A DNA stretch of 10,955 nucleotides, from NCBI GenBank assembly GCA_021162905.1, contig JAGGXT010000235.1:1-10955 (forward strand). The letters run 5' to 3'. Position numbers and translations under genes: made by a program. Source of the stretch: Candidatus Odinarchaeota archaeon (GTDB lineage Archaea; Asgardarchaeota; JAGGXT01). The notes below the pieces were generated by a model. That model did not search any database, was not told the origin of the DNA, and saw only the letters and a list, made by a program, of their open reading frames with translations. Position 1 is the stretch's first letter, and the number at the start of each line of letters is the position of its first letter. Below, one piece after another: positions 1 to 6,577 of this stretch.

Positions 1-3
1 GAA

Positions 4-1305
4 ATGAAAAAAGAAATAATGATAAATATTAAACCAAGTATAAGGAGTAGATCAATAAATAGCTTAGTGAAATTGCTATTTGAAAACGATTCTAATAATG
101 ACAGGAGAATAATTTTTAACTTTTTAATTTCGGATTTTGCTGATTTGGATGACTTTTACAAATTAGATTTTATTAAGCTGAAAAAGGATTTCGCCTTTAA
201 TAATACTTTCGATCTCGCACTGACACTAGATCTAAGCGGATTTTCTTATGAGTTTAGGTCGGGTATTTATGAATCTGAGATATTCCCTACAACATTATGT
301 TTTAAAAATATAAAGAAAACCAGTAGAATTTTGATATCAGCTCTAACAGCTATCGACGAGAAAGTATTAGAGGATGGTTTAAAAGACTATTTTAAGTCTT
401 TATACCTCACTTGGTTAGTGATACCATCACTATATATAAGACCTATAAACTTAAGCTTGAAATTTGGATGCCTCTGCGATAATTGTCCATTCTTTAAAAA
501 TGCTGAGGAACTTAAAAGAATTATAAGATTGCACAAAGATGCCTCTAAGTTTCTCAAAAACAAAATAAAGAGATTAGAAAAGAAAAGAAATATAGTAAAA
601 GACGTAGTTGTATATAGCCCAAAGGTTAGTATAAGTAGTGTTAGAGAGTATATAGCCGATGCTGATGAGTATATTGAATTGGAAGATGTTGAAACAGACA
701 AATTAAAAATTAGAAATAGAATGCCAGGAAGCGAAAGAAAAGAAATTGGTACTGAGTTTGATAATTATAACTTTTCAGAGCTTAGCAAAGTAATCAGCGA
801 CATTACTCAAAAAGTATTAGAGGATGAAAAATTTAGATCTTGGTCAACTTATAAGAATTTAAGGATGATGGAATATAATATTCAGATTTTTCAATTATTA
901 AATGATATACTAAATGGTTTTACTTTTGGAAAAGAAATGGATACTGGATTTTTGATAAGCGCTACCCCACTTACGATTAAAACCTTTGTTCCAATAGAAA
1001 TAATAACTTATGACTTTCTTGAGATTTTTAGCACAACATTAAGTAAAAACATAATAGAGATGAGTAATAGCATAATTATTGATATTAATATAGCAAAACA
1101 TTTATCAGAATACATTTTGCTTAAATATTTAAGAAATTACATAGGCCCTATTGGATTAATAAATTATATTAACTTTAAGAGATTTATCAACAGTGTGAAT
1201 CAAACTGTAGAACTTGCTGAAAAAAATGAGAATTCAAACTTCACAATAAGTCATATTGGCAGCAAGTATACCAAAGAATTTATAAATAGGGTGAGAAGCT
1301 TGTAG
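4..1305 (+). CDS. Unrecognised 433-aa protein with C-x-C-x2-C motif, partner of downstream AAA+ ATPase
   Basis: I do not recognise a family. The protein looks soluble, with no signal peptide or convincing membrane helix. It has a mixed alpha/beta N-terminal half (about 1-150) and a compact cysteine cluster at C156, C158 and C161 (C-L-C-D-N-C) that could bind zinc or another metal, although a fourth ligand is not obvious nearby. A charged, Lys/Arg-rich helix with coiled-coil character follows at about 165-200, then an acidic stretch near 217-232 and a largely helical C-terminal half. The stop codon is 12 bp before the AAA+ ATPase gene on the same strand, so the two are probably co-transcribed and may act together. 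No in-frame stop lies before the first ATG, because only one codon is visible upstream, so the true start could be outside the window. ATG at 19 is an alternative. No clear Shine-Dalgarno site is seen. Confidence 0.75.
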   Translation: MKKEIMINIKPSIRSRSINSLVKLLFENDSNNDRRIIFNFLISDFADLDDFYKLDFIKLKKDFAFNNTFDLALTLDLSGFSYEFRSGIYESEIFPTTLCFKNIKKTSRILISALTAIDEKVLEDGLKDYFKSLYLTWLVIPSLYIRPINLSLKFGCLCDNCPFFKNAEELKRIIRLHKDASKFLKNKIKRLEKKRNIVKDVVVYSPKVSISSVREYIADADEYIELEDVETDKLKIRNRMPGSERKEIGTEFDNYNFSELSKVISDITQKVLEDEKFRSWSTYKNLRMMEYNIQIFQLLNDILNGFTFGKEMDTGFLISATPLTIKTFVPIEIITYDFLEIFSTTLSKNIIEMSNSIIIDINIAKHLSEYILLKYLRNYIGPIGLINYINFKRFINSVNQTVELAEKNENSNFTISHIGSKYTKEFINRVRSL

Positions 1306-1310
1306 GGGTG
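1304..1310 (+). promoter_or_regulatory. Ribosome binding site of the AAA+ ATPase gene
   Basis: AGGGGTG lies 7 bases before the ATG at 1318 and overlaps the stop codon of the preceding gene (TAG, 1303-1305). This fits coupled translation of the pair. Confidence 0.55.
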
Positions 1311-1317
1311 TGATAAA

Positions 1318-2433
1318 ATGAAAAGAACTGAAACGCAAAAGAAAACAGCTACCAGAAAAAGGAGAATCTCTGCAAAGAGTATTTGGATTAAGGTTCTTTC
1401 ACCAACATTTGAATCAACAAACTCAGAATTGATAACGTTTATTGCATCAAGAGCTTTACAAAAACTTAGACGAATACAACCTGGTATAATCAAAGCTGCT
1501 CATCTTGGAGATGTAGGAGTCATATTTAAAATTGAAAAAATTGAGCCAGAAAACGCAGTTACGGTTAACGAAAACACAAAGGTTAGAATTGTTCAATCAG
1601 TTCAGCTATTAAAAGAGGGATTTACAGAAATACCATCTACAAAAGAGCTTTTCTGGCCAAAAAGTGCACTAGAGTTATTTATTAACTCGTTAAAAACGAT
1701 TAAAAAGTCTCTTGAAATGAAAATAAGAGACCTTTATGACAATACAATTTTACTAGCAGGTCCACCTGGAAATGGTAAAAGCCAAGGTGCTGTTACAATA
1801 GGTAAAGAACTAGGATTTAAAGTCTATGAAATAGATATTCCAACCATTGTAGGAAATAAATTTGCTGGCGAAACTGCTGAAAGGATAATGAGACTCAGGG
1901 ATGAATTAAAGCAAATAAACGATTTAACAATGGTCATATTTAATGATTTTGAAATTTTAGCAGCTGGATATTATTATGCTACAATATATGGTGGATTCTT
2001 TGAAATAAGAAGCGCTATTCTTAATCTATTAGATGAAATCAGAGCGTCATTTTTGCCATTAGTGATTGTTGGAACTAGTAACATGCCACCAGAATACCTT
2101 GACGAGGCAATACTAGACAGATTCTCATTAAGGTTGATGATAGCACCATCATTATCTGAAAAGTTAAGATTTGCCGAATACATGCTAAGTAAATTTAAGA
2201 AATATGTAAAAATACAAGTTAAGCTTTCTAATCTTAGAGATATAATAAGATACTTATCTATGAGAAGTATTAAGGGTTCCATAAAACAAGCTGTAAGTTA
2301 CTGTCTTCTCAATGAAAAAGAGCTTACCACAGAAATTTTAAAGGAGACTATTAAGAAACTTCTTGATAGTCAAAATAGCTGGAGGTTCTACGATGATCGG
2401 TTGAGAGAAAGAGGAATAAGTCATTACATGTGA
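1318..2433 (+). CDS. Atypical AAA+ ATPase (classical AAA-like core)
   Basis: This is a 371-aa protein with one AAA+ module. Residues 1-20 are very basic (KKTATRKRR). Residues 21-125 form an N-terminal region I do not recognise. The ATPase core contains Walker A GPPGNGKS (148-155), an aromatic-hydrophobic-Gly pore-loop-like K-F-A-G-E-T segment (181-186), Walker B region VIFNDFE (206-212), sensor 1 GTSN (252-255) and an Arg-finger region around R268/R272. Residues 275-371 are a small helical lid. The core resembles classical AAA unfoldase/remodelling ATPases rather than helicase loaders. Two features are odd. In a gapless alignment the usual D-E of Walker B becomes D-F, with a Glu one residue later, and one of the two usual finger arginines appears to be missing. 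A GGGGTG ribosome site overlapping the previous gene's stop supports the start. The gene is probably translated from the same transcript as the upstream unknown gene, its likely partner. Substrate and process are unknown. Confidence 0.85.
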   Translation: MKRTETQKKTATRKRRISAKSIWIKVLSPTFESTNSELITFIASRALQKLRRIQPGIIKAAHLGDVGVIFKIEKIEPENAVTVNENTKVRIVQSVQLLKEGFTEIPSTKELFWPKSALELFINSLKTIKKSLEMKIRDLYDNTILLAGPPGNGKSQGAVTIGKELGFKVYEIDIPTIVGNKFAGETAERIMRLRDELKQINDLTMVIFNDFEILAAGYYYATIYGGFFEIRSAILNLLDEIRASFLPLVIVGTSNMPPEYLDEAILDRFSLRLMIAPSLSEKLRFAEYMLSKFKKYVKIQVKLSNLRDIIRYLSMRSIKGSIKQAVSYCLLNEKELTTEILKETIKKLLDSQNSWRFYDDRLRERGISHYM

Positions 2434-2441
2434 GCCGTCTC

Positions 2442-2474
2442 TATTTTTAATAGATAATTACTTTTACCTTTTTG
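2442..2474 (+). terminator. Possible oligo-T terminator after the AAA+ gene
   Basis: Three T-runs (2444-2448, 2462-2465, 2469-2473) follow the ATPase stop codon within 40 bases. Archaeal RNA polymerase commonly stops at such U-rich stretches without a hairpin. In AT-rich DNA this is weak evidence. Confidence 0.35.
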
Positions 2475-2591
2475 TTAATAAAGTAAGGATTAATATAACA
2501 AAGAGTGAAAAAGATAAATATATTAAGCCACTTTAAAAGAAAGTATTCTATTTTTAAGTAACATTTTAATAAATGGTTTTTTAACCCAAGC

Positions 2592-2604
2592 TTGATATAC
2601 ATAT
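2592..2604 (+). promoter_or_regulatory. Candidate TATA box for the GltD-like gene
   Basis: The sequence TTGATATACATAT is centred about 43 bases before the ATG at 2642. With the usual 25-base spacing this predicts a leader of roughly 18 bases that would contain the weak GGATGGT ribosome site. A second TATA-like stretch at 2514-2525 (GATAAATATATT) would give a leader near 100 bases and is the alternative. The rest of the 208-bp gap shows only a short GGTT-TTTT-AACC inverted repeat (2575-2586) and nothing else recognisable. Confidence 0.35.
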
Positions 2605-2641
2605 TGCTCATACTACGAAAAGTGAAAAGGATGGTCGAGAT

Positions 2642-3661
2642 ATGAAGTTTCTAAAATGTAAACCCGATCAAATACCTCCAAAAGTTGGAAAAAGCGTTGC
2701 AATAATTGGTGCTGGACCCGCTGGCCTCACTGCTGCAGGTATATTAGTCTGTAAGGGATACGAAATTCACGTATATGACAAAATGCCTGAGCCGGGAGGT
2801 TTACTTATATTTGGTATTCCAGCATGGCGTATTCCAAAGGAACCTATAAGAAAAGGAATAAGGGAGTTAGAAGAAGCAGGAGTTATATTTCACCAAGGAG
2901 TTGAAGTAGACAACGGTCTTTTCGAAAAAATTTTGAGTGAACATGATGCTGTTTTAATCGCAACTGGATGTTGGAGTACTAAGAAGATGGGATTACCAGG
3001 AGAAGACCTTGAAGGCATATATTTTGGTTTGGATTATGCAGTTCAAGAGGGTTTAGCGAGAGATGGTTATATCTCTCAAGATGAGAGAATTATTGCTAAA
3101 GGGAAAGTTGGAGTTATTGGATGTGGAGCTACAGCCATAGATGTTGCTCGTCAAGCCATAAGAGATGGTGCTGAAGTTTATGTAATCTACCGCCGAACTA
3201 GGGAGTTAGCACCAAGTCCAGAATCAGAACTAAAAGCTGCTGAGAAAGAGGGTGTTAATTTCCTTTGGTTGAGAAACCCTATTAGGTTTATTGGAGAGAA
3301 TGGGAAACTTAAGAAAGTGGAATTAATTAAAATGAAGTTAGGCGAACCAGATGAAAGCGGAAGAGCTAGACCAGAACCCATATCAGGTTCAGAATACACT
3401 ATGGACGTAGATATGATTTTTATATGTATTGGACAGAAACCAACACCACCATTTTTCAAGAATACATATGGTATAGAACTTACAAGCAAGGGAACAATAA
3501 AGGTAGATAAACTTGGAAGAACAACAAGAGAGGGTGTATTTGCCGCAGGTGATGTCGTCACTGGACCATGGTTAATAGGCCCAGCTGTTAAAGGAGGAAT
3601 TAACGTCGCTAAAGCAATCGACGAATATTTAAGAACTGGCGAATGGAAATTTGAGGAATAA
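2642..3661 (+). CDS. GltD-like FAD/NADPH-dependent oxidoreductase lacking the N-terminal Fe-S domain
   Basis: This 339-aa flavoprotein is related to the small (beta) subunit of glutamate synthase. An FAD-binding Rossmann fold carries GAGPAG (23-28) with D46 ending the second strand, followed by the family-typical E-P-G-G-L-L-x-F-G-I-P segment (50-60). A second Rossmann fold, G-C-G-A-T-A (160-165), is followed by Y-R-R (183-185), which suggests NADPH. The second FAD motif G-V-F-A-A-G-D is at 298-304, with the conserved G-P-x3-G-P-A-V-x-G-G stretch after it. Full GltD proteins are about 470 aa and begin with a Cys-rich [4Fe-4S] domain. Here that domain is absent: only C6 lies before the FAD motif. 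The protein probably passes electrons between NADPH and an unknown partner, such as a ferredoxin, separate Fe-S subunit or sulfur compound; no large glutamate synthase subunit is in the window. It stands alone and converges on the neighbouring hexulose-phosphate synthase gene, 12 bp away. The fold is certain and the substrate is not. Confidence 0.93.
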   Translation: MKFLKCKPDQIPPKVGKSVAIIGAGPAGLTAAGILVCKGYEIHVYDKMPEPGGLLIFGIPAWRIPKEPIRKGIRELEEAGVIFHQGVEVDNGLFEKILSEHDAVLIATGCWSTKKMGLPGEDLEGIYFGLDYAVQEGLARDGYISQDERIIAKGKVGVIGCGATAIDVARQAIRDGAEVYVIYRRTRELAPSPESELKAAEKEGVNFLWLRNPIRFIGENGKLKKVELIKMKLGEPDESGRARPEPISGSEYTMDVDMIFICIGQKPTPPFFKNTYGIELTSKGTIKVDKLGRTTREGVFAAGDVVTGPWLIGPAVKGGINVAKAIDEYLRTGEWKFEE

Positions 3662-3673
3662 GTAAAATATGCC

Positions 3674-4342
3674 TTACAGCTCTGCTGCTTTTTTTATCGC
3701 CTCTTTTATTTTTATAGTTGCCATATATGGATTATCTGATCGTGTAATTGCCCCACCAACAATTATTATTTTAGCGCCCATCTTTATGGCTTCACCCACT
3801 GTATTTTCATTAAGCCCACCTGCAACAGCTATAGGTATTTTAATGAGACTACTTATTTTTCTTAATTGATCAAATGGAGAAAGCCCCTGTCGTTGTTGAT
3901 CGATACCAGTATGCACTAAAATGTAATCAGCTCCAAGATTTTCAATCTCAACAGCTCGTTGCTCAATATTTTTGCAATTTATTAAGTCAGCCATAATTCT
4001 AACATTATTCTCATGAGCCACACGAATTGCATCTTTTATTGTATTATCATCTGCAACGCCAAGGATTGAAACTATATCAGCCCCATTTTTGATAGCCAAT
4101 TCCGTCTCTAGCTTGCCAGTATCCATAGTTTTCATATCGGCAACTATAATTTTACTAGGAAATGTCTCTTTCAGTTCTTTAACAATTGAAATACCTAAAC
4201 TTTTTATTAAGGGAGTCCCAGCTTCTATCCAATCAGCACCTCCGCGAACAGAGGCTTCGGCTACTCTAAGGGCCACTTCCTTCTCTATAAAATCTAAAGC
4301 AACTTGTAAAACTGGAAATCGTCCCATCTTTCCAGAGAACAT
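3674..4342 (-). CDS. hps: 3-hexulose-6-phosphate synthase (OMP decarboxylase superfamily)
   Basis: This 222-aa single-domain beta/alpha barrel condenses formaldehyde with ribulose 5-phosphate to D-arabino-3-hexulose 6-phosphate, or runs the reverse. Archaea without the oxidative pentose phosphate pathway are known to use the reverse direction to make ribulose 5-phosphate for nucleotides. Visible signatures are L-Q-V-A-L-D (12-17), W-I-E-A-G-T-P (38-44) and the superfamily D-x-K-x2-D metal/catalytic motif as A-D-M-K-T-M-D-T-G (D69, K71, D74). V-H-T-G-I-D (143-148) and the phosphate-binding A-G-G-L (174-177) and G-G-A-I (196-199) follow. The length matches stand-alone enzymes. It is not fused to a formaldehyde-activating enzyme or to the 6-phospho-3-hexuloisomerase, which must lie elsewhere. 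The start is well supported by GAGGTG six bases upstream. The gene is divergent from the XPF nuclease gene across 79 bp. KGPDC-type enzymes are related, but the D-M-K-T-M-D-T-G form favours HPS. Confidence 0.92.
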   Translation of the reverse strand: MFSGKMGRFPVLQVALDFIEKEVALRVAEASVRGGADWIEAGTPLIKSLGISIVKELKETFPSKIIVADMKTMDTGKLETELAIKNGADIVSILGVADDNTIKDAIRVAHENNVRIMADLINCKNIEQRAVEIENLGADYILVHTGIDQQRQGLSPFDQLRKISSLIKIPIAVAGGLNENTVGEAIKMGAKIIIVGGAITRSDNPYMATIKIKEAIKKAAEL

Positions 4343-4348
4343 TAATTA

Positions 4349-4354
4349 CACCTC
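4349..4354 (-). promoter_or_regulatory. Ribosome binding site of hps
   Basis: GAGGTG on the minus strand ends six bases before the ATG at 4342, a strong archaeal Shine-Dalgarno match that fixes the hps start over the internal Met at residue 6. Confidence 0.75.
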
Positions 4355-4376
4355 AGGAATTATCAAAACGCTAATC

Positions 4377-4388
4377 TTTAATAAATAT
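4377..4388. promoter_or_regulatory. Central AT box, candidate TATA element for both hps and the XPF gene
   Basis: TTTAATAAATAT is the only strong TATA-like stretch in the 79-bp divergent gap. Its centre (about 4382) is about 40 bases from each start codon (4342 and 4422). With the usual spacing this predicts leaders of about 15 bases on each side, each holding its ribosome site (GAGGTG for hps; GAGGTT at 4410-4415 for the nuclease). One box could serve both directions, or two overlapping boxes could. Confidence 0.5.
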
Positions 4389-4421
4389 GTTCATCTCAGT
4401 ATTATTAATGAGGTTATAGAA

Positions 4422-5264
4422 ATGCAATCAACTCTTGATGGAAAAGTCCCAGTTGTAGTAATAGACACCCATGAAGTAAAAGTAAGTGGGAATAATGCCA
4501 GTAAAATTCTTGCTTCCCTCTTAGATAAAGAGAATATAGAATATAGGGTTGATACGCTCCCTATAGGAGATATAGTGATGCCACGGGGAGATATTATTGA
4601 GAGAAAAACATTTTCTGATTTTATAAATTCATTGAAGGGAGATATGACAGGCGTTTTACGTTTAGAGAATCAAATTAAAAGTATGATAGAAACTTATTCG
4701 ACGCCTATTCTTTTAATAGAAGATGCCCTCGCAATAAGAAAAGATCCTCTAAATAGATGCATTTACATGCCTATTAGGCGATATCAGAAAGGAAAGAACA
4801 TCTACGTAACAATAGAAAGAAAAATTAAATTTAATCCTAAATATTATGACAGCTTATTACAGAAGTTTAAAAAGATGGGCATTTCAATCATTGAGACTTT
4901 TGACTCATGGCATGCGGCAATAGTGCTGTTAAATATTCTTAAATCTCTTATTGGAAAAGAAAATGCAGAGGAAGAGACAATTTCTTTCTCTAACAATGAA
5001 CCAGCAGTGCCTATAATTCGTGGTAAACCTAAACTTATGGAGACTCCCGATGAACAGGAATTCTTTCTAGCAGGATTGCCATTAATCAATATAAAGCGAG
5101 CTAGGTTGATTCTCAATAAATTCAAGAATCCCATAAATGCTTTAAACAATATCGACTCATGGGAGAAAATACCTACTATTGGAAAAAGAATAGTTCGCGA
5201 AGTAAAAAAGGTTCTGTATACGGAGTATAAAAGAAGTGATGTTAACGATGGAAGAGAAGAATAA
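4422..5264 (+). CDS. xpf: XPF/ERCC4-family structure-specific endonuclease, short archaeal form
   Basis: This 280-aa protein has an ERCC4 nuclease domain (about 8-170) and a C-terminal tandem helix-hairpin-helix domain (about 213-268). It is expected to cut 3'-flap, fork and bubble DNA as a homodimer. The active-site signature is present: D15 and E18 in D-T-H-E (usually D-x-R-E), G49-D50, and the diagnostic E-R-K at 60-62, followed by T-x2-D-F-x2-S-L. The HhH core includes F-L-A-G-L-P-L-I (215-222) and I-P-T-I-G-K-R-I (250-257). There is no helicase domain, which is the crenarchaeal arrangement rather than the euryarchaeal Hef type. The C-terminus is short and charged with no visible PCNA-binding Q-x2-L-x2-F-F box, unlike the Sulfolobus enzyme. 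The reading frame stays open further upstream, but that part is antisense to hps. ATG 4422, with GAGGTT six bases before it, is the sensible start. The 3' end overlaps the sirtuin gene. Confidence 0.92.
   Translation: MQSTLDGKVPVVVIDTHEVKVSGNNASKILASLLDKENIEYRVDTLPIGDIVMPRGDIIERKTFSDFINSLKGDMTGVLRLENQIKSMIETYSTPILLIEDALAIRKDPLNRCIYMPIRRYQKGKNIYVTIERKIKFNPKYYDSLLQKFKKMGISIIETFDSWHAAIVLLNILKSLIGKENAEEETISFSNNEPAVPIIRGKPKLMETPDEQEFFLAGLPLINIKRARLILNKFKNPINALNNIDSWEKIPTIGKRIVREVKKVLYTEYKRSDVNDGREE
5234..5241 (+). promoter_or_regulatory. Ribosome binding site deciding the sirtuin start
   Basis: AAGTGATG lies inside the end of the XPF gene, six bases before ATG 5248. It matches the GGTGAT core except at one base. 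GTG 5236 and ATG 5239 also lie in frame but would fall within this site, so 5248 is preferred. Confidence 0.45.
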
Positions 5265-6000
5265 CTTAATCAAAAGAGCTGTAGAGCTAATAATTAATGC
5301 AAAATATTTAACAGCACTAACCGGCGCAGGAATTTCGGCCGAGAGCGGAATACCAACATTCAGAGGAAAAAATGGTCTTTGGAAAAGATTTAGAGCTGAA
5401 GAGTTAGCGACACCAGAAGCTTTTTTGAAAAATCCAAAATTGGTTTGGGAGTGGTACAAATGGAGAATGGAAATAATTCATAAAGCTAAGCCTAATGATG
5501 CTCATCTATGCCTTGCCAAGTTGGAGGAATTTGGACTTCTAAAGATATTAATTACTCAAAATGTCGATGGTCTTCACATCAAAGCAGGTTCTAGTAATGT
5601 AATTGAATTACATGGAAATATATGGAGGGCAAGATGTACACATTGTGGGTTTTGTATAGTTTTTAATAGTCCACCTAAGAATGTCCCAGTGACTTGTCCA
5701 AAGTGTGAAAAGCTTATGAGACCAGATGTTGTATGGTTTGGCGAGCCTATTCCAAGAGATTCTTTGGATAAAGCATTTGAATGCGCATTTAAATCGGATG
5801 TCATGCTGGTTATTGGTACAAGTTTATTGGTTCAGCCAGCTGCATCACTTCCTTTTATTGTACTTAGAAATAATGGAAAGGTTATTGAAATAAATACATC
5901 GAATACTATTTTAACACGGAAAGCTACTGTATTTATTAATCAGAAAGCTGCTGAGGCAATGAAAATGATTTGTGAAGAAGTAAACAAGATTATGAGTTAG
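5248..6000 (+). CDS. Sir2-family NAD-dependent protein deacylase (class III / SIRT5-CobB-like)
   Basis: This 250-aa sirtuin removes acyl groups from protein lysines using NAD+, releasing nicotinamide and O-acyl-ADP-ribose. The sequence shows the NAD motif G-A-G-I-S-x3-G-I-P-T-F-R-G (26-40), T-Q-N-V-D-G-L-H (103-110), catalytic H122 in H-G-N, the zinc ribbon C130/C133 and C150/C153, V-V-W-F-G-E (161-166), G-T-S (190-192) and the late NAD contact I-E-I-N (213-216). All catalytic residues are intact and the length is typical. Y70 and R73 (Y-K-W-R) match the Y-x2-R pair that binds acidic acyl groups in SIRT5 and CobB, so succinyl- or malonyl-lysine is a plausible substrate besides acetyl. The chosen ATG 5248 overlaps the XPF gene by 17 bp, giving likely translational coupling. 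Targets are unknown; archaeal sirtuins are known to act on the chromatin protein Alba, which is not in this window. Confidence 0.94.
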   Translation: MEEKNNLIKRAVELIINAKYLTALTGAGISAESGIPTFRGKNGLWKRFRAEELATPEAFLKNPKLVWEWYKWRMEIIHKAKPNDAHLCLAKLEEFGLLKILITQNVDGLHIKAGSSNVIELHGNIWRARCTHCGFCIVFNSPPKNVPVTCPKCEKLMRPDVVWFGEPIPRDSLDKAFECAFKSDVMLVIGTSLLVQPAASLPFIVLRNNGKVIEINTSNTILTRKATVFINQKAAEAMKMICEEVNKIMS

Positions 6001-6014
6001 TGATTCACCTCGAA

Positions 6015-6491
6015 TTATTCTTTTGTTTGAGTTTGCATGAATTGTGAAAACGGAACTACGAACTCTATAAATTTCCAGTTATCAGGGTTAAATAAAACAG
6101 ATTGAAGAATGGATTCTAAGATTTCATTATGTTCTTTACAAGCTTCTGCAAAAGCATCTGGCCAGAAGCCTACAATTATCCAAGTCTTTTCATCAACTTG
6201 ACCTAGTAAAATTGCAAATTTAACTTCATGCTTATCTTCCCCTACCAAGATAAATAAAGCGCGATCTGATTTATCCTCACCAGACGGTGAAACAACTTTC
6301 TTAATTCCCGTGTAAATTGAATAGTTTTCATTTTCCTTTATTAGATCTAAGAGTTTGTGGATGAAAATATCATTTACACCGATCGTATTTTCAAAAATTT
6401 CACTCGCATCAGTAAATGCAATCTTAATTTCACTATCAGGAGTCTCTCCAGACAGAGTTACTTCCCAAGCTGTCAAATAATTCACATCCAA
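6015..6491 (-). CDS. Unrecognised small soluble protein, start uncertain
   Basis: This is an acidic protein of up to 158 aa that I cannot assign. It has no signal peptide or membrane segment and no cysteine cluster. The order is a beta-rich N-terminal half with a helix near 42-52, strands at about 76-99 (A-L-F-I-L-V-G and F-A-I-L-L-G-Q-V), a Trp-rich strand W-I-I-V-G-F-W (104-110), a helix at about 111-130 with the only Cys (C117), and a final strand ending in W-K-F-I-E-F-V-V. It resembles a compact one-domain alpha/beta fold. No ATG is available. Candidate starts are TTG 6491, GTG 6485 and TTG 6476; the last has GGATGTGA five bases upstream and is attractive. The gene converges on the sirtuin gene with 14 bp between stops, and 86 bp separate it from the GT2-like gene upstream, so it may have its own promoter or be read from the acd operon. 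Confidence 0.7.
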   Translation of the reverse strand: MDVNYLTAWEVTLSGETPDSEIKIAFTDASEIFENTIGVNDIFIHKLLDLIKENENYSIYTGIKKVVSPSGEDKSDRALFILVGEDKHEVKFAILLGQVDEKTWIIVGFWPDAFAEACKEHNEILESILQSVLFNPDNWKFIEFVVPFSQFMQTQTKE

Positions 6492-6501
6492 TTTTTTATA
6501 G
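6492..6501 (-). promoter_or_regulatory. Candidate TATA box for the small unrecognised gene
   Basis: CTATAAAAAA on the minus strand directly precedes the longest possible start (TTG 6491). If it is a true TATA box, transcription would begin near 6470-6476, which would exclude TTG 6491 and favour TTG 6476 or a leaderless message. The assignment is weak because the region is AT-rich. Confidence 0.3.
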
Positions 6502-6577
6502 GCTCTGATAATTTGAATTAAACCCCAACTATTAAAGGTTATGCTTTTTGCGAAGAAAAGTGAGGGGGTTGTTTTTA

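Noticed and set aside
2575..2586. GGTT-TTTT-AACC inverted repeat before the GltD-like gene
   Set aside because: The four-base arms are too short to call a hairpin or operator in this AT-rich sequence.
4089..4421. N-terminal extension of the XPF gene (111 codons upstream in frame)
   Set aside because: It is antisense to most of the hps gene, has no XPF-like content, and a good ribosome site precedes ATG 4422.
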